From NCBI GenBank assembly GCA_011390955.1, contig JAABRM010000023.1:1-64000 (forward strand): DNA of 64,000 bases, read 5' to 3'. The stretch is from Oscillatoriales cyanobacterium. GTDB lineage: Bacteria > Cyanobacteriota > Cyanobacteriia > Cyanobacteriales > Laspinemataceae. The notes under the pieces were generated by a model, which saw only the letters and a list, made by a program, of their open reading frames with translations, was not told the origin of the DNA and searched no databases. Shown here in pieces: positions 50,187-60,600 of this stretch. Made by a program: the position numbers and the translations under genes. Numbering within the stretch: the first letter of the stretch is position 1; every line of letters starts with the position of its first letter.

Positions 50187-51881
50187 ATGACTCTAGAAAA
50201 ACTCATTGTTTCTGCTGAAACAAATCAATGGTTAAGAACAGTTAGACCTCATGGGGTCTATAAACTTCATGGCATGGCGTTTATCGGCGATCGCTTAATC
50301 ACCATTGATTCGATTCGGGGATATTTACTGGAAATAGACTGTATTAATGACAATACTAAGGTTCTCAATCCCGATCGATCTGAAGAATTTATTGATACCA
50401 CGGGGTTAGCGATTTGGGACAAGAGTTTATGGTTAGCTCGCGATAACAGCGTTTACTTTTGTGAAAATGTCCCCGATACCCTGGGCAGTGAACGGTTAAA
50501 TCCCGAACATTTTGTCACCTTATCTTATCCGGCTAATAGCGTCGCTGTGTGGCAATCTACGGTATATGTAAGCTGTCAAAGAACCGGGTTGATTTTGGTG
50601 TTTAATCGCCATAACGGGCAGCAAATTACTCAGTTTTATGCTCCCGGAATTGGGGTGGAAAATTTGACGGTTCGGCAGGAAGAATTATGGGTTTGTGACA
50701 GTACCGAACAAACGGTTTATTGCATGGATCGCGCTACAGGTGAGGTGAAATTTAGTGTTTTGACACCGTTTGCTAATCCCACGGGTTTGGCGTTTCACCA
50801 AGATGCTACTACGGGCAAAGATATTTTATATGTGGTTTACTCTAATGAAGAACCTTATATTAGAGATGACCCGAATTCTAGCGATCCTTATCAGTTGACT
50901 TTCCGCGATCGCGTGTTAATTCATCCCCTAGATTTTCACTATAACCCAGACCAGGGTTTTGCCTTGTCTAATGGGTATTTATTAGAAATGTCTTATGTGG
51001 AAGAGTTAGCTTGTCTTGATGAGGTTAATTTAGAAAATCTAGAATGGCGGATTGCTTTGCCAGCGGAAACCGATCGCCAGCATCTTAGGTCGGTGGAAGC
51101 GATCGGAATGCCTTTCACGGAAGAAATTGAAGCAGGACAACGAATTGCGCTGTTTAAATTCGATCGCTTAAAAGGTCATCAATCGGGAATTTTTGGCTGG
51201 AAGGCATCGATCGAAGTGCGGGGGATTAAGTACCAATTGAAACCACTAGATGTGGAAAATTTACCCCCACTGCCCCCAGAGTTTCAAGAGCGTTATTTAG
51301 TGGATAACGATCATCTGGCAATGGATACGGAAATTGTCCGTCAAGCTGCCCAAGAAGCGATCGGGGATGAAACCAATTTGCTGCGGAAAATTCTCAGTAT
51401 TCGGGATTATGTCTATGACAAACTCTCTTACGGAATTCAACCGAAAATCGATCCCCCAGATCAAGTTTTGCAAAGAGGGGTTGGGTCTTGTGGCGAATAT
51501 GTTGGCGTCCTTTTAGCCTTGTTGCGTCTCAATGGGATTGCTTGTCGAACGGTGGGTCGCTATAAATGTCCTGCCCATCCTGACTGGCAAAATATTCCTC
51601 TGCACCCTGACTACAATCATGTCTGGTTGGAATTTTATATTCCCGGTGTCGGTTGGGTGCCAATGGAATCAAATCCCGATGATTTGATCGAACGTGGCAC
51701 TTATCCCCTGCGATTTTTTATGGGTCTGGCTTGGTATCATGTGGAATTGGGCAAAGGCATCCGCTTTGAAAGTCTCAATCTAGATGGGGTGCGCGTTCAT
51801 AAGCGGCAAATCCCCATTGGTGAATTGGCTCTCAATCATATTCAGTTCAAAATTTTGGGCGAATTGCCCGCAATGCCCTAG
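50187..51881 (+). CDS. Beta-propeller plus transglutaminase-like protein
   Basis: This 564-residue protein has an N-terminal half of repeated beta-strand units resembling a propeller (HGMAFIGDRLITID; VAVWQSTVYVSCQRTG; ENLTVRQEELWVCDS; GLAFHQDATTGKDILYVVY). The C-terminal half is a transglutaminase-like domain with Cys435 in RGVGSCGEYVGVL, the histidine in DYNHVWLEFY and the aspartate in MESNPDDL. Such domains act as proteases, amidases or crosslinkers; the reaction here is unknown. No signal peptide is seen. A small membrane-protein gene follows after 26 bp. Confidence 0.8.
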   Translation: MTLEKLIVSAETNQWLRTVRPHGVYKLHGMAFIGDRLITIDSIRGYLLEIDCINDNTKVLNPDRSEEFIDTTGLAIWDKSLWLARDNSVYFCENVPDTLGSERLNPEHFVTLSYPANSVAVWQSTVYVSCQRTGLILVFNRHNGQQITQFYAPGIGVENLTVRQEELWVCDSTEQTVYCMDRATGEVKFSVLTPFANPTGLAFHQDATTGKDILYVVYSNEEPYIRDDPNSSDPYQLTFRDRVLIHPLDFHYNPDQGFALSNGYLLEMSYVEELACLDEVNLENLEWRIALPAETDRQHLRSVEAIGMPFTEEIEAGQRIALFKFDRLKGHQSGIFGWKASIEVRGIKYQLKPLDVENLPPLPPEFQERYLVDNDHLAMDTEIVRQAAQEAIGDETNLLRKILSIRDYVYDKLSYGIQPKIDPPDQVLQRGVGSCGEYVGVLLALLRLNGIACRTVGRYKCPAHPDWQNIPLHPDYNHVWLEFYIPGVGWVPMESNPDDLIERGTYPLRFFMGLAWYHVELGKGIRFESLNLDGVRVHKRQIPIGELALNHIQFKILGELPAMP

Positions 51882-51907
51882 AAAAATAATTATCAATTGG
51901 AGGATTA

Positions 51908-52045
51908 GTGGAAACTTCGGCATTGACTATATTGGCTTCGATCGCTTTTCTGTTGTTAGTGACAATTAGCGGTGGCGTACTCTATTTAACCTTAGCGGAG
52001 TGGCGCGATCGCCGTCGTCAAGACCAAGAAAAGCGATCGCGGTGA
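51908..52045 (+). CDS. Small single-pass membrane protein (45 aa)
   Basis: It starts at GTG 51908 with GGAGG four bases upstream and ends with TGA at 52043-52045. The product is 45 residues: an N-terminal hydrophobic helix (ALTILASIAFLLLVTISGGV), then LYLTLAEWRDRRRQDQEKRS. The helix plus an EWRDRRR basic-acidic cytosolic tail looks like small membrane proteins I recall from other cyanobacteria, but no name is assigned. It follows the transglutaminase-like gene by 26 bp and is probably co-transcribed with it. A perfect hairpin lies 18 bp after the stop. Confidence 0.65.
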   Translation: METSALTILASIAFLLLVTISGGVLYLTLAEWRDRRRQDQEKRSR

Positions 52046-52063
52046 TCCTCATTCCCTATTTTG

Positions 52064-52125
52064 AGAAACCGGGTTTCTGCTGCATCCCAGTTATCGGCGA
52101 TCGGCAAAACAGAAACCCGGTTTCT
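52064..52125. terminator. Long bidirectional hairpin between convergent genes
   Basis: AGAAACCGGGTTTCTG (52064-52079) and CAGAAACCCGGTTTCT (52110-52125) are perfect 16-bp inverse copies, and each copy is itself near-palindromic. It lies between the convergent small-membrane-protein gene and the giant kinase gene. Similar GAGAAACCCGGTTTCT palindromes are dispersed in cyanobacteria. Confidence 0.65.
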
Positions 52126-52144
52126 TGGGGCGAAATCAACAAAA

Positions 52145-55100
52145 TTATTGAGTCAGAGGCAAGGCGACGGTAAACTCAGTTCCTTTGCCCAATTCTGATA
52201 TACAAGTAATTTTTCCGCCATGACTCACTTCGACAATTTGCCGAGAAATAGATAAACCCAATCCGGTGCCTTTATCCACCGCTTTGGTAGTAAACAAATG
52301 GTCGAAGATTTTTGCTTGAATTTCTGGAGACATCCCCCGTGCATTATCTTTAATTTTAATCAGCGCATTGCGGCCATCTTCGGATAAGATCGTTTCAATA
52401 ATAATCTGATTCGGATTGGCCTTAATTTCATCTTTAGATCCGTATTGATTGTAGTCTTCTAAAGCATCAATTCCATTGGCGATCAGATTCATAAACACCT
52501 GATTCAGTTGTCCTGGATAGCACTTCACTGCGGGCAAATTGCCATATTTTTTAACGATCTGAATTTCGGGGCGGTGTTGACTAGCTTTCAGGCGATGCTT
52601 TAAAATTAGCAGGGTACTATCAATGCCCTCTTCTATATGAAAGGGAACTTTTTTCGCCGTATCCGCACGGGAAAAAGTCCGCATGGATTTACTAATTTCC
52701 CGAATGCGATCGGTTCCCTCTTTCATGGAGGCAATCATGTCTGGCAAGTCTTCCATAATATATTCTAGCTCAATTTCTGCGGCAGACTCCAGAATTTCTG
52801 GCACCGGATCGGGATAATATTTTTGATAAAGATGTAAGTGGCTCAGAATATCTTGAATATATTGTTTAGCGTGTTCTAAGTTACCAGCAATAAAGCCCAA
52901 CGGATTGTTAATTTCATGGGCAACCCCGGCCACTAATTGACCCAAAGAGGCCATTTTTTCACTTTGTACCAGTTGCAATTGTGCGGTTTTCAATGTTTCC
53001 AGCGACTTTTCTAACTGTTGGGCATAATGTTGAGATTCCTCATAAAGACGAGCATTTTCTATGGAAATTGCTGCTTGAGAGGATAAGAGTTGTAAAATTT
53101 GTAAGCGATCGCTGGTAAAAGCTCCCGTGGTCAGACAATTTTCTAAATATAAAATACCCATGATTTTGCCGCGATCGATCAGGGGAGTACAAAGCCAACT
53201 TGCGGGGTGGTATTGAGTCAGATAAGCATCCCGAAGAAACGGACGATCGGTGGTAGAATTATTCACCATCACCGTAGTATTAGTATGCCATGCATAATAG
53301 ATGGGTTGAGTGGGAATTTCTTGGCTTTCTGCCAAGGGTAAAGATTTGCCTACAGAAATTAATTCCAGTTTTTCTGTCGCCGATCCGGTGGCGGATGTTT
53401 CTTTCGATAAGCAGGCGATCGCCTCAATAACTAATTGTGCTTTTTTCGGTAATAATAAGGCCGCTTTTGTGGCGCCAGCATTTTGCAAAACTAATTGCAT
53501 CAAACTGGAAAGTAACTCGGACAATTCCATCTGACTGGAAAGGGTCTGGGAAGCTTTAATCGCCGACGCAATATCTAACAAACCTGAGAAACTGGTAGAA
53601 TTAGAAGTGTGAGTAATAGTGGGCAAGTGAGCAATGGTTGCGGATAGATTAATTGGGGTGTTTTCCCGGTTGAAAATCGGGGCAAGCTGTTGGGGATAGC
53701 GGGCTCCTAAATCGGCAATTTTTGCTTGAGAACCCCAACGGGAGTAGGCATAATATGCTTCTTGAATATAGCCAGCCGCCACTTTTTCTTTCCCCCAGTC
53801 TAAATAGAATTTGGCCGCCAGTTCATTGGCTAATGCTTCTTCTGGGAGATACTGATTTTCTTTCGCCCCGGCGATCGCGCGATCGTAGAGTTCAAGGGCT
53901 TCTGCCTTATTCCCCAATACTCGACAAAGTTCCGCTGCCACTAAATCAAACTTATGGCGATAATTCATCGGCGCATTTTGGGCAAAGACTTGCATCTTTG
54001 CTTGATTATGCGTCACTTTTGCCAAAATCTCTTCCTGTTCTGCCGCTGTTTTTTGGGGATAAATAGCCAAATTGACCAGAGAATCATAGAAATAAAACAG
54101 CGGCACAATCACTAACCCGGTAGCAGCAGCTAAATATTGTTGAGTATTACCTAAATGGGTTAAAGCCTGAGAAAAATCTTGAAACAGATAAGTCAGAATG
54201 ACTTTATTGACCTCGTAATAACAAATGCCCAAAGAGTTATGAGATGCGTGATACAGTGGCACCGTCTCGGTTTCATTGTAATGGCTGCCAATTAGGTTGC
54301 AGGGATAGGGCGATCGCTCCATCAAATTACTAACAACTTGTAGCAGCAACCGTTGATAACTCAACGTTTGTGTTTGATTAATTTGCTCAATAGCCGCTGC
54401 ATACTTAATAAGTTCTTCCTGTAAAATATCCAGCGGCATCCCACTAAAATAAGCATAGTAAGAATAGACTTGAACCGCTAAACCGGCAAATTCTAAATCC
54501 CCCATTTCTAAGCCACTTTGATAGCCCTGAAGAAACAGCGGCAAAGTTTCGCGAATCGGCTTTCGCCAATGGTCAATCAAACAAGCCACATTCACCAAAA
54601 CCTTAGCTTTAATTTCGTAACTATCCCCTTGCTCCAATAACCGTAAAGCCACTTGCCCTAATTGATACCCTGCATCATAGTCTGTCAAAACTCCACAAAG
54701 AATCAGCCCATAATTCGCATAAGCTAAGGGAGCCAAAGGACTATTGCCATAAGTCAAAAATAAATCGATAGGTTTGGCTAAAATAAATAAAATTTTATCG
54801 CAATTAGTTTGATAGGCAGGAGAGGCAATATTTAACAAAATTCTAATCGCCGACTTTTGGTGCAAATCGGTCATTACTGGCAAGTTGACTAAATTTTCAA
54901 TGCCGATATTTTTTAAATTTAAAGTCGTACTTTGCAACAACTTTTGATTATCGTCTTGAGTCGGCTGTTCGGGAAAAGTAATTCCCAGTTTTTCCAAAAA
55001 AGACAACCCCAAATTGACCGCTTTTAAGGGATGATTTTGAAAAATATAGGCTAAAGATTTTGTCTCATAAACTTTCAGTCGATCTAGTAAGGTTTTAGCC

Positions 55101-57607
55101 TGCTGCATCACGGCATTAATATAGTTGGTCATTGACACAAAATCCCCAACTAAACAATTAGCCTCCGCCGCCGATTCATATAAGGCTAAATTCAGTTCAT
55201 AAGCGGTTTCCCAACTATCCCCTGCCAGTAATTCAATTCCGGTCGTAAAATAGGCGATCGCTGCCCCATAAGCGGTAGATAATTTAGCTTTTCGTCCCGC
55301 CCTTAAATTGAGATGAGCTAATTGATTAAGCTCATGGCGATCGCGCAACAAAGACTTGCCCAAATTCAACTGGTTAACAATTTCTAAGATTCTTTCGCTT
55401 TGCTCATGGGCGGGAATTTTTTCTAACAGAAGTTGGCCAATTGTTAAATGAGTCGCTTGTTTTTCCGCGTCAGGAATTAACACATAAGCCGCTTGTTGCA
55501 CTCGGTCATGGAGAAACTTATAGGAAATATTGGGCAAAAACTCTGAGTTTTCCGGCAAATCCGCCTCATTCACCTCATCCAGGAAAAATTTATAGGTTTT
55601 CGTCAGGGGAATCACCAACCCTGATTCTAAAGCCGCCCAAATAATTTGCGCTATTTGATGAGGAGATTTTTCACTAACAATTGCTAACTTTTCTAAGTCA
55701 AACTGGTTGCCAATGCAAGCCGCTAATTTTAAAATATTTTGGGTCAAATCTGGTAATCTCTTGACTTGAAGCACCATGAATTCAAGCACATCATCGGTCA
55801 GAGACAATTCTCTAACTTGGCTCAGATCGCATTGCCAAGAATTTGTCTGCCGATTAAACTGGATTAAGCCGTCGGTATATAAAAAATTCAAAAATTGCGT
55901 AACAAACAATGGATTACCCTGGGTTTTTTGCTCAACCAGTTGACTGAATGGGGTCGCTAATGAATGGGAACAGCCCAAGGTATCCGCAATTAATTGAGTT
56001 AAATCCGTAGAGGTTAAAGGGCCTAAAATCAGCGAATTTACAGAGGATGTGGTTGTTTTAATCTTTTCCACGGTTAGCATCAGGGGATGTGCCGGAGTGA
56101 CTTCATTGTCTCGATAAGCCCCAATCAGGAATAAATATTGATCTTGTTGATTAATTAAAAGTTCGATCGCTTGCAAAGAAGCGGAATCTATCCATTGTAA
56201 ATCATCCAGAAAAATCACCAGGGGATGTGCTGAAGTAGCGAACAAACCCACAAATTTGATCAAAATTAAATTAAATCGGCTTTGGGCGGCACTTCCTGAC
56301 AGTTGGGCTACAGGGGGCTGCGGGCCGATGATGCTTTCAAGTTCGGGAATTACTTCAATAATAACTTGTGCTTGTTCTCCTAAAGCTGCTAAAATTTTGC
56401 TTCGCCAAACACTGAGTTTTTCATTAGATTCTCCGAGTAACTGACCCATTAAATCCCGGAAAGCTTGGACAAACCCACTAAAGGGAATATTGCGGTTAAA
56501 TTGGTCAAATTTCCCGGCAATAAAATAACCCCGCTGCCGCACAATTGGTTTGTGAATTTCGTTCACTACGGCGGTTTTGCCAATCCCAGAAAATCCGCCA
56601 ACCAGCATCATTTCTGCTCTAGATTTACCCGGATTACGCAGGGTTTCCGAAGATTTAGCCACTCGTTCAAAAGCATCAAGGAGGATTTGCACTTCTTTTT
56701 CTCGACCATAAAGTTTTTCGGGAATTGAGAAGCGATCGCATATATCATATTGGCCTAATTCAAAAGCGGGAATAGTTTGATTTAAGCGCCATGCTTCTAA
56801 GCATTTTTCTAAATCATGGCGAATTCCCCACGGACTTTGATAGCGACTTTCCGCAGTTTTGGCCATTAATTTCAGAACCAGATCGGCAAGTAACTGGGGA
56901 ATTTTAGGATTCACTAAATGGGGCGGCTGAGGATTTTTAGCCAGATGACAATGGATTAATTCCATTGGGTCATCAGAGTTAAAAGGTAACTCACCTGTTA
57001 ATAGTTGATAAAAGGTCACTCCTAATGAGTAAAAATCACTGCGATAGTCAAGTCCCCGGTTCATTCTTCCCGTTTGTTCCGGGGCAATATAGGCTAAAGT
57101 CCCTTCTAAAACATTGGGATTTTGCAGGGATTGATTTTCTTTGGGCAACCGCGAGGCAATGCTAAAATCAATCAGTTTGATTTCTTTGGTTTGAGGATTA
57201 ATCAGAATATTGGCTGGTTTAATATCTTTGTGAATGATGCGGTGATGATAAAGGTTTTCTAAGATTTGACAAAGGGCGATCGCAATTTCCAGAAATGTTT
57301 CTAAACTTAAAGGGTGGTCTTCAACATAACTGAGTAAAGAGACACCCTGAGTATCTTCCATCACCAACAGATAACCGTTCCCAGAGTGTTCTATCCCTAG
57401 AGGTTTAACAATGCCGGGAATTTCTAGATTTTTGGTTAATACATATTGATGCCGAAACTGTACCAGTTCATTAAACTGGGGATAGTCATTGCGTAATTTT
57501 TTAATCACCACTAAATTTTGGTCAGCTTCTCGGATGGCTCGATATACTTCAGTGCGATTCCCTTGGTAGAGACATTCTTGAATCCGATATCCTTTGAGGT
57601 TTAGCAT
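52145..57607 (-). CDS. Ser/Thr kinase - ATPase - GAF - histidine kinase (paralogue A)
   Basis: This 1,820-residue signalling protein begins with a Ser/Thr kinase domain (about 1-270: VVIKKL lysine, [14 protein letters not shown] catalytic loop, [10 protein letters not shown]). A STAND/AAA-type ATPase follows ([34 protein letters not shown]), then about 600 residues of TPR-like helices, a GAF domain (about 1330-1490; GILYLENCLTTGAF) and a histidine kinase. The latter has the phospho-acceptor in ASLGQLVAGVAHEINNPLGF (about residue 1560), the N-box FMNLIANGIDAL and [14 protein letters not shown]. The G1 box reads DNARGM instead of DNGPGM. These proteins integrate a cytosolic signal through GAF with both Ser/Thr and His phosphorylation. 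It begins 39 bp after the end of paralogue B. Confidence 0.92.
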   Translation of the reverse strand: MLNLKGYRIQECLYQGNRTEVYRAIREADQNLVVIKKLRNDYPQFNELVQFRHQYVLTKNLEIPGIVKPLGIEHSGNGYLLVMEDTQGVSLLSYVEDHPLSLETFLEIAIALCQILENLYHHRIIHKDIKPANILINPQTKEIKLIDFSIASRLPKENQSLQNPNVLEGTLAYIAPEQTGRMNRGLDYRSDFYSLGVTFYQLLTGELPFNSDDPMELIHCHLAKNPQPPHLVNPKIPQLLADLVLKLMAKTAESRYQSPWGIRHDLEKCLEAWRLNQTIPAFELGQYDICDRFSIPEKLYGREKEVQILLDAFERVAKSSETLRNPGKSRAEMMLVGGFSGIGKTAVVNEIHKPIVRQRGYFIAGKFDQFNRNIPFSGFVQAFRDLMGQLLGESNEKLSVWRSKILAALGEQAQVIIEVIPELESIIGPQPPVAQLSGSAAQSRFNLILIKFVGLFATSAHPLVIFLDDLQWIDSASLQAIELLINQQDQYLFLIGAYRDNEVTPAHPLMLTVEKIKTTTSSVNSLILGPLTSTDLTQLIADTLGCSHSLATPFSQLVEQKTQGNPLFVTQFLNFLYTDGLIQFNRQTNSWQCDLSQVRELSLTDDVLEFMVLQVKRLPDLTQNILKLAACIGNQFDLEKLAIVSEKSPHQIAQIIWAALESGLVIPLTKTYKFFLDEVNEADLPENSEFLPNISYKFLHDRVQQAAYVLIPDAEKQATHLTIGQLLLEKIPAHEQSERILEIVNQLNLGKSLLRDRHELNQLAHLNLRAGRKAKLSTAYGAAIAYFTTGIELLAGDSWETAYELNLALYESAAEANCLVGDFVSMTNYINAVMQQAKTLLDRLKVYETKSLAYIFQNHPLKAVNLGLSFLEKLGITFPEQPTQDDNQKLLQSTTLNLKNIGIENLVNLPVMTDLHQKSAIRILLNIASPAYQTNCDKILFILAKPIDLFLTYGNSPLAPLAYANYGLILCGVLTDYDAGYQLGQVALRLLEQGDSYEIKAKVLVNVACLIDHWRKPIRETLPLFLQGYQSGLEMGDLEFAGLAVQVYSYYAYFSGMPLDILQEELIKYAAAIEQINQTQTLSYQRLLLQVVSNLMERSPYPCNLIGSHYNETETVPLYHASHNSLGICYYEVNKVILTYLFQDFSQALTHLGNTQQYLAAATGLVIVPLFYFYDSLVNLAIYPQKTAAEQEEILAKVTHNQAKMQVFAQNAPMNYRHKFDLVAAELCRVLGNKAEALELYDRAIAGAKENQYLPEEALANELAAKFYLDWGKEKVAAGYIQEAYYAYSRWGSQAKIADLGARYPQQLAPIFNRENTPINLSATIAHLPTITHTSNSTSFSGLLDIASAIKASQTLSSQMELSELLSSLMQLVLQNAGATKAALLLPKKAQLVIEAIACLSKETSATGSATEKLELISVGKSLPLAESQEIPTQPIYYAWHTNTTVMVNNSTTDRPFLRDAYLTQYHPASWLCTPLIDRGKIMGILYLENCLTTGAFTSDRLQILQLLSSQAAISIENARLYEESQHYAQQLEKSLETLKTAQLQLVQSEKMASLGQLVAGVAHEINNPLGFIAGNLEHAKQYIQDILSHLHLYQKYYPDPVPEILESAAEIELEYIMEDLPDMIASMKEGTDRIREISKSMRTFSRADTAKKVPFHIEEGIDSTLLILKHRLKASQHRPEIQIVKKYGNLPAVKCYPGQLNQVFMNLIANGIDALEDYNQYGSKDEIKANPNQIIIETILSEDGRNALIKIKDNARGMSPEIQAKIFDHLFTTKAVDKGTGLGLSISRQIVEVSHGGKITCISELGKGTEFTVALPLTQ

Positions 57608-57646
57608 ATTTTTAATTACACAAACACTATCATTATTATGGCATCA

Positions 57647-60600
57647 TTATGGCATTAAAGATGCCTCAATCTCATTCTTACTACCGGCGATCGCCGTGGG
57701 TTGAACCGGGATTTCAATAATAAACTCTGCGCCTTTCCCCGGTTGGGAAATACAGCTTAACTTTCCCCGATGTTTTTCCACGACAACTTGATAGCTAATT
57801 GAAAGTCCTAACCCGGTGCCCGACCCTACAGGTTTAGTCGTAAAAAACGGATCGAAGATTTTTTTCTGGATTTTTGCACTGATTCCCGGCCCATTGTCAG
57901 CAATGTGAATTTTTACCGAGTAAGTATTCGTTAATTCGGTGGAAATCCGAATCATGGGCGGGGATAAATCTGCCCCTTCGTTCGGTGAATTAGGCTCGCC
58001 AGCAATGGGCTGAGACAACACATCAAAAGCATTATTTAAAATATTCATAAATACCTGATTAATCCCTGAAGCATAGCAGGTGACTTTGGGCAGTTTGCCG
58101 TAATTTTTAATCAGTTTAATTTCGGGAAAATTTTCACTCCCTTGCCAACGAGATTTTAACAGGGTCAAGGTACTTTCTAAGCCATCATGGATATCCACGG
58201 GCTTCATTTCCGCTTCATCCAAGCGGGAGAAATTTCGCAGGGATTTCACAATATGGCTGATGCGTTGCGCCCCATTTTTCATAGAATTCAGAATTTTTTC
58301 TAAATCTTCTTGTAAAAACTCTAGATCGATCGCCTCTATTTCCTCTTGAATTTCTGGATCTGGGTGGGGATATTTACCTTGATACAATTTTAGCAGATTA
58401 ATTAAATCTTCCACATATTCGCAAGTATGATCGATGTTGCCGTAAATAAAACTGACCGGGTTGTTGATTTCATGGGCAATCCCGGCTACAATTTGACCCA
58501 AGCTAGACATTTTTTCCGTATAAATCATCTGACTTTGAGTGCGTTTCAGTTCTTGGATCGCCTGTTTCAGCCGGAGATTTTTTTCATGGAGTTCTTGAGT
58601 GCGTTCTTGGACTTGTTGCTCTAAGGAATTATAAAGCTGGGCATTTTCTAGAGAAATGGCGGCTTGGGCTGTAAATAGGTTAAGCAGTTCTAAGCGATCG
58701 CGGCTAAAGGCTTGAGCAATGGCTTGGTTTTCCAAGTAAAGTAAGCCGCCAATTTGACCGCGATTTCGGAATGGCATACATAAAATACTTTTCGGTTTTT
58801 GCTCCGTAATATATGGGTCAGCCGCAAAAGTTGGATCGAGGGTGGCATCCGCTAAAATCAAGGTTTCTTCAGTTCTTTGCACATAGCGAACTACCGTGAG
58901 GGGAATTTCCCGACTTTCGCCTAAAGTAATCCAATTTAATTGCGGGGGAATTTCTGGATCGCTTAGGGGATCCAAAACGCTTAAAGTAGCGATCGCCCAA
59001 TCATTTTCTTCAGGCAAAATAATCGCGCATTTCTGGGCACCGGCATTTTCCTGACAAATCTGCATTAACTTGGCTAACAATCGATCCAAATAAATTTCTC
59101 CAGATAATGCTTGAGATGCTTTCATTGCCGACAACAAATCCAGCACGCTAGAATTGCCGGTACTACTCATAGACTGACTTACAGAAAGATTGCTTTGACT
59201 GCTGGAACTCACCGTGGTTGTAGTGCTAATTTCCATTGTTTGATGGCTGAAAACCGGAGAGAGTAACTCCCGATGAGATTCCGTTAAATGCTCTACCTTT
59301 TTTTTCGCACCCCAGCGAGCATAAGCGTAATAAGCGTCAATCAAATAAGTTTGGGTAACTTTTGTCCGTCCACAAGCTAAATAAAATTCCGCCGCTAGTT
59401 CATTAGCTAAGGCTTCTTCTTGGATATATCCAGAGTTTTTCGCCCCGTCGATTGCTCGTTCATAAAGTTCTGTAGCCAGCCAATTCTCCCCCAAAATCCG
59501 GGCTTTTTCCCCTTCAACTAAATCATACTTATGCTGAAAATTCATCGGCGCATTAGTTGCCCAAATTTTCATTTTTTCCTGGTTAGCAGCCACTTTTTCT
59601 AAATATGCGGACTGTTGCGATGGATTTACTTGGGGATAGCAGGCTAACAATGCCAGAGACTCATAGAAAGGATATTGAGCGATCGCCAATAAACCACCCA
59701 TTGCTTGCTGATACTCTGAAGCGATCGCTGCATTAGCAACTGCTGCCTCATAATCCTTAAATAAATAACTCAAGAAAGTTTTGCCCAAATAAACCACAAA
59801 CAAAGTCTGGATATTGTTATTTTCCCGTAAAATCGGCACCGCAGTAACTTCATTGGCTAACTCACCAATTAAGCAAGTAGGATCGTTTGATGACTCGACT
59901 AACCCGGCTAAATTTAGAACCATTTGGCCCCAAAGACAGGTGCCATTGTAAGGAAACTCTTGCTTAAATTTCTGCATTAAATTCAGATAAGTGGCTTGTT
60001 TGGCCACCACAGCATCCAAAGGTTCACCAACTAAGAAAATGCCAATACAATAACCCATCGCCGCATAACAAGCGTATTCGATATCGCCAGCATCTAAAGT
60101 GAACTGAATCGTATCTAACCAAGGGGCGATCGTGTCTCGGGCAGACTCGCGCCAATGTCGAATAGCTACATTAACTAAATGGTAAACCTTGCCTTTAATT
60201 TCTAAATCATCAAATTGCTCTAAAACCTGCAAAGCTTGTTGGCCAAATTCATAGCCAGTTTCTATTTGTTCCATCTGGGAACATAAGAAAACTCCATAAA
60301 AAGCGTAGGCATAAGCAGCCAAAGAAGAATTTCCCCCTTGGATGCAAATATTCACCATTGTTAAGGTCAATAAAGGAACCAGTTCTGGAGTAGCATTATA
60401 AGCAGCAGGGGCGATAATAATTAAAATTCTCAAAGCGGCTAATTTAACCGGATCGGTCATTTTCGGCAAGTTATGCAGGTCTTTAACGATCGCACCTGTA
60501 GGCAGTGCATCTACCAGAGGAATATCTAGGCTCTTCAAAACATTTAAACCAATATCAACTGCCTCTTGGAGTTGATTTTTGGCGGTGGCAATTTGAATTT

